Source: Saccharothrix algeriensis
GTDB taxonomy: Bacteria; Actinomycetota; Actinomycetes; Mycobacteriales; Pseudonocardiaceae
Length of the DNA stretch: 64,000 nucleotides
Assembly: GCF_016907655.1 (NCBI RefSeq)
Contig: NZ_JAFBCL010000001.1
Span: 2,452,001 to 2,516,000 of the forward strand
Direction: 5' to 3'
The stretch's first letter is position 1, and each line of letters begins with the position of its first letter. Position numbers and translations under genes: made by a program. The notes beneath the pieces are model-generated. The model did no database searches. It was not told the DNA's origin and saw only the letters and a list, made by a program, of their open reading frames with translations. Below are positions 18,283 to 25,607 of this stretch, in pieces.

Positions 18283-19140
18283 TCAGCCGACCAGCACCTT
18301 GCAGCCGGTCGCGCGGTCGGCGATCGCGTCCAGCACCTCCGGGGCGGTCGACTCGGCTCCCAGCCGCACGGTCTTGTTGGTGCCGTGGTAGTCCGAGGAG
18401 CCGGTGACCAGCAGCCCCAGGTCGGCCGCGAGCCCGCGCAGCCGGGCGCGGGTCGGCGCGTCGTGGTCGGGGTGGTCGACCTCGACGCCGGCCAGGCCCA
18501 GCCCCGCCAGGTCGGCCAGCACGGCGTCGGACACGATCGGCCCGCGCGAGGCCGCGAACGGGTGCGCCAGCACCGTCACGCCGCCGGCCTCGGCGATCAT
18601 GCCGATCGCCCGCGCCACCGGCGTGTCGGTGCGCGGCACGTAGTACCGCCCGCCGGTCAGGTACCGGGCGAACGCCTCGTCGACGCTGGCCACCACCCCG
18701 GCCCGGATCAGCGCCATGGCGAGGTGGGGCCGCCCGGCCGGCGCGTCGGCGGGCATGGCCGCCATCAGCTCGTCCGGGTCGATGGGGAACCCGTCCTCGA
18801 CCATGCGCACCGCCATCTTGCGCAGCCGCTGGCGCCGTTCCAGGCGCAGCCGCAGCTGCTCCTCGACCAGCGCGGGCGAGGTCGGGTCGTAGAGGTAGGC
18901 CAGCAGGTGGACGGTGATGACCCTGCCCCGGCCGTCGTCGGAGGCGCACGACAGCTCCGCGCCGCGCACCAGCCGCAGGCCGGCGGGCAGCGCTTCGGCC
19001 GCCTCCGCCCAGCCGGCGGCGGTGTCGTGGTCGGTCAGCGCGACGGCAGACAGCCCGGTGGCCGCCGCGGCGGCCACCAGCTCCGCCGGGGTGTCGGTGC
19101 CGTCGGACTCGGTCGAGTGGGTGTGCAGGTCGATGCGCAC
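18283..19140 (-). CDS. PHP-domain phosphoesterase
   Basis: A 285-residue PHP metal-dependent phosphoesterase. Metal-binding motifs are clear: RIDLHTHSTESDG at the N terminus, ALTDHD, RGAELSC, VLAHP and the terminal SSDYHG. Family members include 3',5'-nucleoside bisphosphate phosphatases acting on pAp and short RNA ends; the exact substrate is inferred only. GTG at 19140 places the first HTH at the very N terminus, as is normal for this family; the frame is open further upstream into the PH-domain gene but carries no additional domain. It is 14 bp downstream of that gene. Confidence 0.82.
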   Translation of the reverse strand: MRIDLHTHSTESDGTDTPAELVAAAAATGLSAVALTDHDTAAGWAEAAEALPAGLRLVRGAELSCASDDGRGRVITVHLLAYLYDPTSPALVEEQLRLRLERRQRLRKMAVRMVEDGFPIDPDELMAAMPADAPAGRPHLAMALIRAGVVASVDEAFARYLTGGRYYVPRTDTPVARAIGMIAEAGGVTVLAHPFAASRGPIVSDAVLADLAGLGLAGVEVDHPDHDAPTRARLRGLAADLGLLVTGSSDYHGTNKTVRLGAESTAPEVLDAIADRATGCKVLVG

Positions 19141-19154
19141 CCGCCCAGTCTGAC

Positions 19155-19715
19155 CTACGGGACCATCTTCTTCCCGCGCGCCGCCCGTTGCGCCTTGATC
19201 ATCGAGAAGCGCTCCGCCTGCGCCTTCTTGTCGCCGAAGGTCAGCTCCGAGATGGCGTCGTAGACCTCCTCGGGGTTGGGCAGGTACTCGATCCGGTTGA
19301 GGGCCTGGATCTGACCCGCCGACTCCACGACCAGGGTGCCGAAGCCGAACATGCGCCCGAGCACCGTGCGCTCGTAGGTCAGGTCGGTGACCTTGCTGAT
19401 CGGCATCATCGCGACCTTGGTCTCGAAGACCCCCGAGGAGATCATGAACCGCTTGTCCGTGACGACGATGCGCTCCACCCACCACTCCATGACGAAGTAG
19501 GCGAGCCTGAGCAGCACGAACAGCGCCGCGTACCAGAGGATGTTCTGGACCACGCCCAGGTTCGGGGGCAGCAGGTACGAGATCATCATGGCGCCGGCGA
19601 GCAGCGCCGCCGCCTCCAGGAGATCCCAGAGCAGGCTGCTCCAGTGCCTGCGGACCCGGATGACCCGTCGCTCCGTGGGGAGCAGGTACTCGTCGGGGTC
19701 GCGTGGTGCGAACAT
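19155..19715 (-). CDS. bacterial PH-domain membrane protein (YdbS/YdbT-like)
   Basis: A 186-residue protein: N-terminal YLLPTERRVIRVRRHW, two transmembrane helices near residues 33-52 and 57-76, then a bPH2 (DUF304) domain starting ERIVVTDKRFMISSGVF and containing the typical PISKVTDLTYERTVLGRMFGFG-type core. The function is unknown; such proteins sit in the membrane with the PH domain facing the cytoplasm. ATG at 19715. A 52-residue ORF follows upstream on the same strand. Confidence 0.8.
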   Translation of the reverse strand: MFAPRDPDEYLLPTERRVIRVRRHWSSLLWDLLEAAALLAGAMMISYLLPPNLGVVQNILWYAALFVLLRLAYFVMEWWVERIVVTDKRFMISSGVFETKVAMMPISKVTDLTYERTVLGRMFGFGTLVVESAGQIQALNRIEYLPNPEEVYDAISELTFGDKKAQAERFSMIKAQRAARGKKMVP

Positions 19716-19752
19716 GCCTTCGACCTCTCGCCGTCGGGAGGAGCCGGGCGAC

Positions 19753-19911
19753 TCAGAACAATTGTTTCACGAAGGTGATGAGCGCCTCAGCAGCTTCCCG
19801 CAGCGTGCCCAGGATGTTCTGCACCAGCTGAGCCGCCTGCTGCGGCTCCGCGATGAGGAAGAACAGGAGCAAGCCGACCCCGGCGAAAGTGAGAATCTTC
19901 TTCAGATTCAC
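19753..19911 (-). CDS. 52-residue small membrane protein
   Basis: GTG at 19911 opens a 52-codon frame: basic start (NLKKI), one hydrophobic helix (LTFAGVGLLLFFLIA), then an amphipathic segment ending in FVKQLF. It is in the same orientation as, and 37 bp upstream of, the PH-domain gene, with codon use (GCGGCTCAGCTGGTG) like a coding region. It could be a single-pass membrane peptide or an exported peptide. No family is recognised with certainty. Confidence 0.6.
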   Translation of the reverse strand: MNLKKILTFAGVGLLLFFLIAEPQQAAQLVQNILGTLREAAEALITFVKQLF

Positions 19912-19962
19912 GGTGATCAACCCCGTTCGCTACCCGCACCCGTTTGGCGCCAGTGAGGACCG

Positions 19963-20005
19963 TTGTACCGCACCACGCGGCACCTTGGGAGTTTTGTACC
20001 GCACC
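19963..20005. promoter_or_regulatory. direct repeats of TTGTACCGCACC upstream of Nudix gene
   Basis: The 12-mer TTGTACCGCACC occurs at 19963-19974 and again at 19994-20005, 31 bp apart (about three helical turns), in the divergent region between the 52-residue ORF and the Nudix gene. The arrangement resembles a tandem activator or repressor site. A TACGCT -10-like box follows at 20041-20046. Confidence 0.45.
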
Positions 20006-20054
20006 TGGGGTAGCCGGCTGCACCGCCGTTCCGGTGTGACTACGCTCGGTCAGC

Positions 20055-20468
20055 ATGACGGCCGAACGCGCCCGCTTGATCCGCTGTGTCGGCGGCGTCG
20101 TCCATGACACCACCGGGCGACTACTGCTCGTGCGTAGGGCGAATCCCCCAGGTGAGGGACGGTGGTCGATACCGGGTGGACGAGTGGAGCCCGGCGAGGG
20201 GGACGCGGCGGCGCTGACCCGCGAGATCCTGGAGGAGACGGGACTCTCCGTGACGGTGGGCGCCCTGATCGGCAGCGTCACCCGTCCGGCGGCAGACGGG
20301 CTCTACGACATCCGCGACTACGCCTGCCAGGTGCGATCCGGTGTGCTCCGAGCGGGCGACGACGCTTCGGAGGTCCGGTGGGCGTCCGCTGCGATCTTGG
20401 CCACACTTCCGCTGACGGACGGCCTCCACGAGACCCTCCGGGAGTGGGGCCAACTACCCCGGGTCTGA
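20055..20468 (+). CDS. Nudix hydrolase
   Basis: A 137-residue Nudix protein. The Nudix box begins at GGRVEPGEGD (residues 41-50) and ends REILEETGL, matching GX5EX7REUXEEXGU. The flanking core CVGGVVHDTTGRLLLVRRANPPGEGRW is typical of the MutT/ADP-ribose branch; substrate specificity cannot be read from sequence. ATG at 20055, with a TACGCT box 8 nt upstream and no Shine-Dalgarno, suggests a leaderless transcript. Confidence 0.88.
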   Translation: MTAERARLIRCVGGVVHDTTGRLLLVRRANPPGEGRWSIPGGRVEPGEGDAAALTREILEETGLSVTVGALIGSVTRPAADGLYDIRDYACQVRSGVLRAGDDASEVRWASAAILATLPLTDGLHETLREWGQLPRV

Positions 20469-20545
20469 TCGATTTCGCCCGAACGGGGCAGGTGACACCC
20501 CTTCGGAACGGGCGGGTGCCGGAACCGGGAGCCGCCGGAGCGCCG

Positions 20546-21616
20546 TCACGGCAGCCAAACCAGCCGCTGGCCGTGCGGTGCGGTCCGCGCCAGCGCCTTG
20601 GCCGACCGCACCTGGCCGCCCTCGAACCGCACCAGCCCGAGCACCCCGCCGTCGGCGAGGTCGTCCCGGCCGGGCAGCACGTGCGCCAGGCCCTCGGCGT
20701 ACGCGTCCTGGGTGACCCACCACGCCGGGCGGTCCAGCCCGGCCAGCGCCCGCGTGAACTCCGCGCCGGGCGCGGACGACAGCACGCCGCTCGTGATCAC
20801 CACCAGCGGCAGGTCGGCGGGCACCCGCGCGGCGGCCTCGCCCAGGTCGGCCACGGCGTCGCCGGTGACGAACGCGGGCGGCGACTTGCGCTGCGCCGCC
20901 GCCGCCACGCCGAACAGCCGCAGCCGCTCGGGCTGGTCGGCCCAGACGCAGGCTTCCAGCCACGCGTAGGTGTCCTCGTCGGTCAGGTCGGCGGGCACGC
21001 GGTCCAGCCCGACCCTCGCCGCCACCTTGACCGCCTTGGGGATCCGGGGCAGCACCGCGCCGGGCGCCGGCTCCAGCGCGCAGTGCAGCCCCACCGCCGC
21101 CTTGGCCGGCCCGGCGACCACCTGCCCGGCCTGCTCGGTCTGGTAGCGGTAGCCGTACCGGTCCAGCCCCAGCAGCAGCCCCGCCGAGCAGCCCACCTCC
21201 AGCAGCCCGACCGGCCCCTTCACCATCGCCACCGCCGGGTAGAGCAGGGCGGCCCGGCGCACCTCGTTCACCCGGGCGGAGCGGGTCGAGATCAGCGCCC
21301 GCATCCGCTCCGCGCGCTCCAGGGCGAACGAGCGGAACAGCGGCCACGTGCCGTCGTCCACGCCGTACGTGCCGCCCAGCGACGGGTAGTAGTTCGACAG
21401 CTCGTGGAACGGCTCGGCCTGGACCAGCCGGTGCGCCGCCGCCAGGAGCAGGGTCGCGTGCGCGAACCGCTCCGGGGCCGCGGTCAGCAGCCCGGCGACC
21501 TCCGGGTCGGCCGCGGCGCGCGCCGCCAGGTGCCCGTAGAGCGGGGAGCTCCGGGCCTCCCGCCGCGCGAACCGGGCCAACCGCTCCCGCACCAGATCCA
21601 GAGACGTCAACGCCAC
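20546..21616 (-). CDS. DUF2332 family protein (first copy)
   Basis: A 356-residue DUF2332 protein. It shows FARREARSSPLYGHLA near the start, FRSFALERAERMRALI, and the motif VGLLEVGCSAGLLLGLDRY, which resembles the SAM-binding motif I of Rossmann-type methyltransferases; later segments HELSNYYPS and VVWADQPE are family features. Function is unproven. ATG at 21616. A second member lies at 23716-24801 on the same strand, separated by maoC and corA. Confidence 0.8.
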   Translation of the reverse strand: MALTSLDLVRERLARFARREARSSPLYGHLAARAAADPEVAGLLTAAPERFAHATLLLAAAHRLVQAEPFHELSNYYPSLGGTYGVDDGTWPLFRSFALERAERMRALISTRSARVNEVRRAALLYPAVAMVKGPVGLLEVGCSAGLLLGLDRYGYRYQTEQAGQVVAGPAKAAVGLHCALEPAPGAVLPRIPKAVKVAARVGLDRVPADLTDEDTYAWLEACVWADQPERLRLFGVAAAAQRKSPPAFVTGDAVADLGEAAARVPADLPLVVITSGVLSSAPGAEFTRALAGLDRPAWWVTQDAYAEGLAHVLPGRDDLADGGVLGLVRFEGGQVRSAKALARTAPHGQRLVWLP

Positions 21617-21634
21617 TCCTCCGCCCGATCCACC

Positions 21635-21695
21635 GCTCAGCCGACCCCGCCCGATTCGCCGCTCAGCCGACCCCGCCCGATTCGCCGCTCAGCCG
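21635..21695. repeat. 26-bp tandem repeat, 2.3 copies
   Basis: The unit GCTCAGCCGACCCCGCCCGA+TTCGCC occurs at 21635-21660 and 21661-21686, with nine bases of a third copy running into the maoC stop codon. It fills the spacer upstream of the DUF2332 start and looks like a recent slippage or duplication. Confidence 0.85.
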
Positions 21696-22195
21696 GCGGA
21701 AGGCACCGGCCTGCCCGGCTGCTCACCACCGCGGCTGTCGCCGTAGGACCGCTTGGGCACCATGACCTTCCGGCGGAACACGCAGACCACGGTGCCGTCC
21801 TGCTTGTAGCCGCGCGTCTCGACGTGGACGACGCCGCGGTCGTCCTTCGACTTCGACGGGGTCTTGCCGAGCACCTCGGTCTCACCGTAGATGGTGTCGC
21901 CGTGGAAGGTGGGCTTGGTGTGCCGCAGCGACTCCACCTCCAGGTTGGCGATCGCCTTGCCCGACACGTCCGGCACGGACATGCCCAGCAGCAGCGAGTA
22001 GACGTAGTTGCCGACCACCACGTTCCTGCCGAAGTCGGTGGTCTCCGCCGCGTAGTGCGCGTCCAGGTGCAGCGGGTGGTGGTTCATGGTCAGCAGGCAG
22101 AACAGGTGGTCGTCGTACTCGGTCACCGTCTTGCCGGGCCAGTGCTTGTAGATCGCGCCGACCTCGAACTCCTCGTAGTAACGCCCGAACTGCAC
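21689..22195 (-). CDS. MaoC-family (R)-hydratase
   Basis: A 168-residue single hot-dog-fold MaoC dehydratase. Typical residues are visible: GAIYKHWPGKTVTEYDDHLF, the region HPLHLDAHYAAET (catalytic Asp/His neighbourhood) and NVVVGNYVYSLLLGMSV. Members hydrate enoyl-CoA or mesaconyl-like CoA substrates. In mycobacteria such a gene lies beside acyl-CoA dehydrogenase and citE-like genes (Rv2498c-Rv2500c); here those two lie 11 kb away. GTG at 22195 is chosen because it begins at the family-typical QFGRYYEEF. Confidence 0.82.
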   Translation of the reverse strand: MQFGRYYEEFEVGAIYKHWPGKTVTEYDDHLFCLLTMNHHPLHLDAHYAAETTDFGRNVVVGNYVYSLLLGMSVPDVSGKAIANLEVESLRHTKPTFHGDTIYGETEVLGKTPSKSKDDRGVVHVETRGYKQDGTVVCVFRRKVMVPKRSYGDSRGGEQPGRPVPSAG

Positions 22196-22339
22196 CGCAC
22201 GCCTCCGTTGGCTCAGTGACCGGTGGCCGGCCCTCGGGACCGGGACGACAGTGTGAGCGCGGGAGGAGTACCCTCGGCAACCGGTCTGTGAGCGACTCCA
22301 CCGCCGCGGACGACCGACCCGAGGAGGTGAGGACCGCCG

Positions 22340-22408
22340 ATGAGCAACGATCCCCATCCTGCGAGTACCTCGCGCGTCCTCCCCGGAGGGTCGGCCCACC
22401 ACAGCTAG
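22340..22408 (+). CDS. putative 22-residue leader peptide ahead of corA
   Basis: ATG at 22340 is preceded by GAGGAGGTGAGG (22321-22332), one of the best Shine-Dalgarno sequences in the window, and opens MSNDPHPASTSRVLPGGSAH plus two residues before TAG at 22408. The peptide holds three prolines and ends 75 bp before corA on the same strand. A regulatory leader ORF (as known for corA and mgtA in enterobacteria) is inferred from position only. Confidence 0.4.
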   Translation: MSNDPHPASTSRVLPGGSAHHS

Positions 22409-22483
22409 GCCCAGTGCTCTCCGGTCGGGGACGTGCCGTCGTCATCAAGTCCGCAAGTCGACGCCACCCCGTCTGGAGGACTC

Positions 22484-23560
22484 GTGCCCAGCTTGCCCTC
22501 GCTCGGCGGCCGCAGAGGCCGCGGGCCCGCCCGACCCGGCATCCCGGTCCCCGTCCCGCTGTCGGCGTACGTGGTCGACTGCGGCGTGTACGTCGACGGC
22601 GCGCGCCTGACCGGCCGCTGGTCGCACACCGACGCGGTGGAGGAGGTCCGCCGGCGCGGCGACGGGTTCGTCTGGATCGGCCTGCACGAGCCGGACGAGG
22701 AGCAGATCCAGGGCGTCGCGGACACGTTCGGGCTGCACGAGCTGGCCGTCGAGGACGCCGTGCACGCCCACCAGCGGCCCAAGCTGGAGCGCTACGACAA
22801 CACGCTGTTCATGGTGCTCAAGACCGTCCGGTACGTGCAGAACGCCTCGCCGGACACGGCCAACGAGATCGTCGAGAGCGGCGAGATCATGGTCTTCCTG
22901 GGCCGGGACTTCGTGGTCACGGTCCGGCACGGCAACCACTCCGGCCTCGCCGCCGTCCGGCGCGAGCTGGAGGAGGACCCGGAGAAGCTGCGCGTCGGCC
23001 CGGCCGCGGTGCTGTACTCGATCGCCGACCACGTGGTGGACAACTACCTCGACGTGACCGACCACATCGAGGACGACATCGACCAGATGGAAGCGCTGGT
23101 GTTCGCGCCGCGCAGCGGGGTCAGCGCCGACCAGATCTACCTGATGAAGCGCGAGGTGCTGGAGCTGCGCCGCGCGGTGATGCCGCTGGCCGTGCCGCTG
23201 CGCCGGCTGGCCGAGGGCTACACGCCGCTGATCCCCGAGCAGGTGCGCTCCTACTTCCGCGACGTCGACGACCACCTCACCGAGGTGTCCGAGCGGGTGA
23301 TGAACTTCGACGAGCTGCTGACCACGCTGGTCAACGCGACGCTGGCGAAGATCACGCTCCAGCAGAACTCGGACATGCGCAAGATCTCGTCCTGGGTGGC
23401 GATCATCTCCGTGCCCACCATGGTGGTCGGCGTGTACGGCATGAACTTCGACCACATGCCCGAGACGCACTGGAAGTACGGCTACCCCATGGTGCTCGCC
23501 GTCATCCTGGTCGCCTGCCTGACGCTGTACCGAATATTCCGTCGGAACCGCTGGCTGTAG
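22484..23560 (+). CDS. corA: CorA-family Mg2+/Co2+ transporter
   Basis: A 358-residue CorA channel. It has the acidic N-terminal cytoplasmic domain (GFVWIGLHEPDEEQI, LAVEDAVHAHQRPKLERYDN), the long stalk helix, and the C-terminal pair of transmembrane helices with the selectivity signature YGMNF (in VVGVYGMNFDHMPE) and a basic C-terminal tail (FRRNRWL). GTG at 22484 has GGAGGA 4 nt upstream and is preferred to an open-frame GTG at 22433. The gene is monocistronic or followed by a tiny membrane ORF. Confidence 0.92.
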   Translation: MPSLPSLGGRRGRGPARPGIPVPVPLSAYVVDCGVYVDGARLTGRWSHTDAVEEVRRRGDGFVWIGLHEPDEEQIQGVADTFGLHELAVEDAVHAHQRPKLERYDNTLFMVLKTVRYVQNASPDTANEIVESGEIMVFLGRDFVVTVRHGNHSGLAAVRRELEEDPEKLRVGPAAVLYSIADHVVDNYLDVTDHIEDDIDQMEALVFAPRSGVSADQIYLMKREVLELRRAVMPLAVPLRRLAEGYTPLIPEQVRSYFRDVDDHLTEVSERVMNFDELLTTLVNATLAKITLQQNSDMRKISSWVAIISVPTMVVGVYGMNFDHMPETHWKYGYPMVLAVILVACLTLYRIFRRNRWL

Positions 23561-23586
23561 CCCCCCAGTCCACCCGACCCGACGGG

Positions 23587-23691
23587 ATGCCCGACATGAC
23601 CAGAATGCTGACCAACCTGCGCTTTTGGATCCTGGCCTTCCTCATCGGCTGGCTCACCGCGGTGACGCTGCTGATCGCCACCGGCCACTAG
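23587..23691 (+). CDS. possible 34-residue membrane peptide after corA
   Basis: ATG at 23587, 26 bp after the corA stop, opens a 34-codon frame with one continuous hydrophobic helix (FWILAFLIGWLTAVTLLIA) after a short N terminus with one Arg pair region (TRMLTNLRF). The hydrophobic pattern and T-rich codons differ from random GC-rich frames. No clear ribosome binding site is seen, so it may be read by reinitiation from corA. It could be a CorA accessory peptide or chance. Confidence 0.4.
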   Translation: MPDMTRMLTNLRFWILAFLIGWLTAVTLLIATGH

Positions 23692-23715
23692 TGCGTCCAC
23701 TGTGGACCGACCCGG

Positions 23716-24801
23716 CTAGTCCCAGGGCCGGGTCGCCCAGGTGAACGGGATGCCGTGGCCGGCGCCCACGCCCAGCCGCAGCGAGGCGCCGCGGGGCCAG
23801 AGCCTGAGCAGCAGCTGGAACTCGTGGGAGGTCGCCCCCGGCACCCGGCGCGGTTCGAAGACCAGCAGGGCCAGCGGCGCCGCGGGCGTGGCGCGGGCCG
23901 CCGCGTCGGCCAGGACCGCGCGGCCCCGGGCGCGGTCGGCGGGCGAGGCGTACTGCCACACCACCGAGTGCCACACGACGGTGAGCACGTCGCGCTCCGG
24001 CCGCGCCAGCTGGTCGGCCAGCCACTCCGGCCCGGTGGCCCGCCGGACCGGCACCGGGTCCAGCCGGGCGAGGGCCAGGGCGGCCTGCAGGCGCTCCCAC
24101 CGCCACGTCTGGTCCGCCCACACGAACGACGACAGGTGCAGCCGGCCCTCTTCGGTGGACACGTCCACCGGGTCGAGGTCGCAGCCCGCCCGCCGCACCA
24201 GCCGCAGGTTGTGCGACAGGTCCGCGGGCGGGCGGCCGGTCCACCGCACGTCGAGCGCGAACGGGCTGCCGGGGTCGCCGAACACCTCGTCCCCGGCCCG
24301 GTAGGCGATCCGGTGCGGGCGCAGGTTGAGGCCGCCGGAGGCCCCGACCTCCAGCAGCCGCACCGGGAACGGGGTGCGCCTGCCCGCCGCGCCCGCCGCG
24401 AGCCGGGTGGCGGTCTGCAGCCCGCCGAACAGCGGCGCGCTGCGGCCCGGCTCGTTGGTCTGCACGACGGTCGCGTCGACCACCGCCCGCAGCTCGTCGG
24501 CGTGCTCGTGCAGGACGGGCAGCGCGTCCTCCCACAGCGAGGCCAAGTGCGGCCGGCCGCCGGCGGTCGGGTAGTGCCGGGCCAGCCGCGGCGCGCGGCC
24601 CTCCAGCACCAGGCGGTGCAGCGCGCCGGCGAACCGCAGGCCGGGCACGGTGCCCTTGCGGTCGCACCGCGCGCCGGCCATCACCCGCGCGGTGACGCCG
24701 CCGCGCGCCAGGTCCTCCGCCGCCGCGACCAGCAGGGCGTGCGTGAGCGGGCTGGAGTCCCGGCAGCCGCGGGCCGCGTCGAGGAACAGCTCGGCGAGCA
24801 C
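23716..24801 (-). CDS. DUF2332 family protein (second copy)
   Basis: A 361-residue paralogue of the protein at 20546-21616: ARGCRDSSPLTHALLVAAAEDL near the start, HLASLWEDALPVLHEHADEL, the Rossmann-like RLLEVGASGGLNLRPH, FVWADQTWRWERL, VWHSVVWQYASP, and a C-terminal FEPRR. The N terminus differs from the first copy, so this is an old duplication or separate acquisition. GTG at 24801 fits the family start; GTG at 24858 is an alternative. It is divergent from the phosphoesterase gene. Confidence 0.8.
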   Translation of the reverse strand: MLAELFLDAARGCRDSSPLTHALLVAAAEDLARGGVTARVMAGARCDRKGTVPGLRFAGALHRLVLEGRAPRLARHYPTAGGRPHLASLWEDALPVLHEHADELRAVVDATVVQTNEPGRSAPLFGGLQTATRLAAGAAGRRTPFPVRLLEVGASGGLNLRPHRIAYRAGDEVFGDPGSPFALDVRWTGRPPADLSHNLRLVRRAGCDLDPVDVSTEEGRLHLSSFVWADQTWRWERLQAALALARLDPVPVRRATGPEWLADQLARPERDVLTVVWHSVVWQYASPADRARGRAVLADAAARATPAAPLALLVFEPRRVPGATSHEFQLLLRLWPRGASLRLGVGAGHGIPFTWATRPWD

Positions 24802-24908
24802 ACCACCGGACGCTAGTACGGAACCGCGCCCGCGCGGCGGGCCGGCCGGGCGATTCACCCTTTCACCGACGAGGTGTCGCGAGGGCCCGCCGGCCGTAGG
24901 CTCGGTGG

Positions 24909-25607
24909 GTGCCGAGGGTGCTGGCGGTGGCGGACGAGGTGGTCGAGGGGTTGTGGACCGACCGGGTGCGGCGGCACGGCGTCGACCTGGTCCTCGCCGC
25001 GGGCGACCTGCCGTTCGACTACCTGGAGTTCCTGTCCTCGGCGCTGGACCGGCCGTGCGTGTTCGTGCCCGGCAACCACGACCCCGACCTGTCCGGCTAC
25101 GCCAACGTGCGCGGCCTGTGGACGAAGGCGGGCATCCCGTCCCGGTGGCCGGGCCCGGCGGGCGGGGTGAACGCCGACGGGCGGGTGGTGGACGTGGCCG
25201 GCCTGCGCATCGCCGGGCTGGGCGGCTCGATCCGCTACCGCGCCGGGCCCAACCAGTGGACCGAGCGGCAGCAGGCGCGGCGGCTGCGCCGGGTGCTGCG
25301 GCTGGCGGCGTGGCGGCGACTGCGCGACGGTCGCGGCGTCGACGTCCTGCTGACCCACTCGCCGCCGCTGGGCTGCGGCGACGAGCCGGACCCGCCGCAC
25401 CGCGGCTTCGCCTGCCTGCACGACGCCGTGCGCCGGCTGCGCCCGCCGCTGCTGCTGCACGGGCACGTCCACCCGCACGGCGTGCCCCGGCCGGACCGGC
25501 GGCTCGACCGGACGCGACTGGTCAACGTGGTGGGGTACCAGGTGCTCGACGTGCCCGAGCGAGCCCCGGACCGACCGGGGCGGGAGGAGGACCGCGATGC
25601 CCCGTGA
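24909..25607 (+). CDS. calcineurin-like metallophosphoesterase
   Basis: A 232-residue metallophosphoesterase: AAGDLPFDYLEFL (motif II), VPGNHDPDLSG (motif III), LLTHSPPLG and HGHVHPHG (motifs IV-V). The usual N-terminal DxH is not evident; the corresponding place reads LAVADEVVEG, so one metal ligand set is incomplete, as in some class III enzymes. GTG at 24909 follows a TAGGCT box by 6 nt (leaderless). It overlaps the downstream ParB-like gene by 11 bp, so the two are translationally coupled. Confidence 0.8.
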   Translation: MPRVLAVADEVVEGLWTDRVRRHGVDLVLAAGDLPFDYLEFLSSALDRPCVFVPGNHDPDLSGYANVRGLWTKAGIPSRWPGPAGGVNADGRVVDVAGLRIAGLGGSIRYRAGPNQWTERQQARRLRRVLRLAAWRRLRDGRGVDVLLTHSPPLGCGDEPDPPHRGFACLHDAVRRLRPPLLLHGHVHPHGVPRPDRRLDRTRLVNVVGYQVLDVPERAPDRPGREEDRDAP

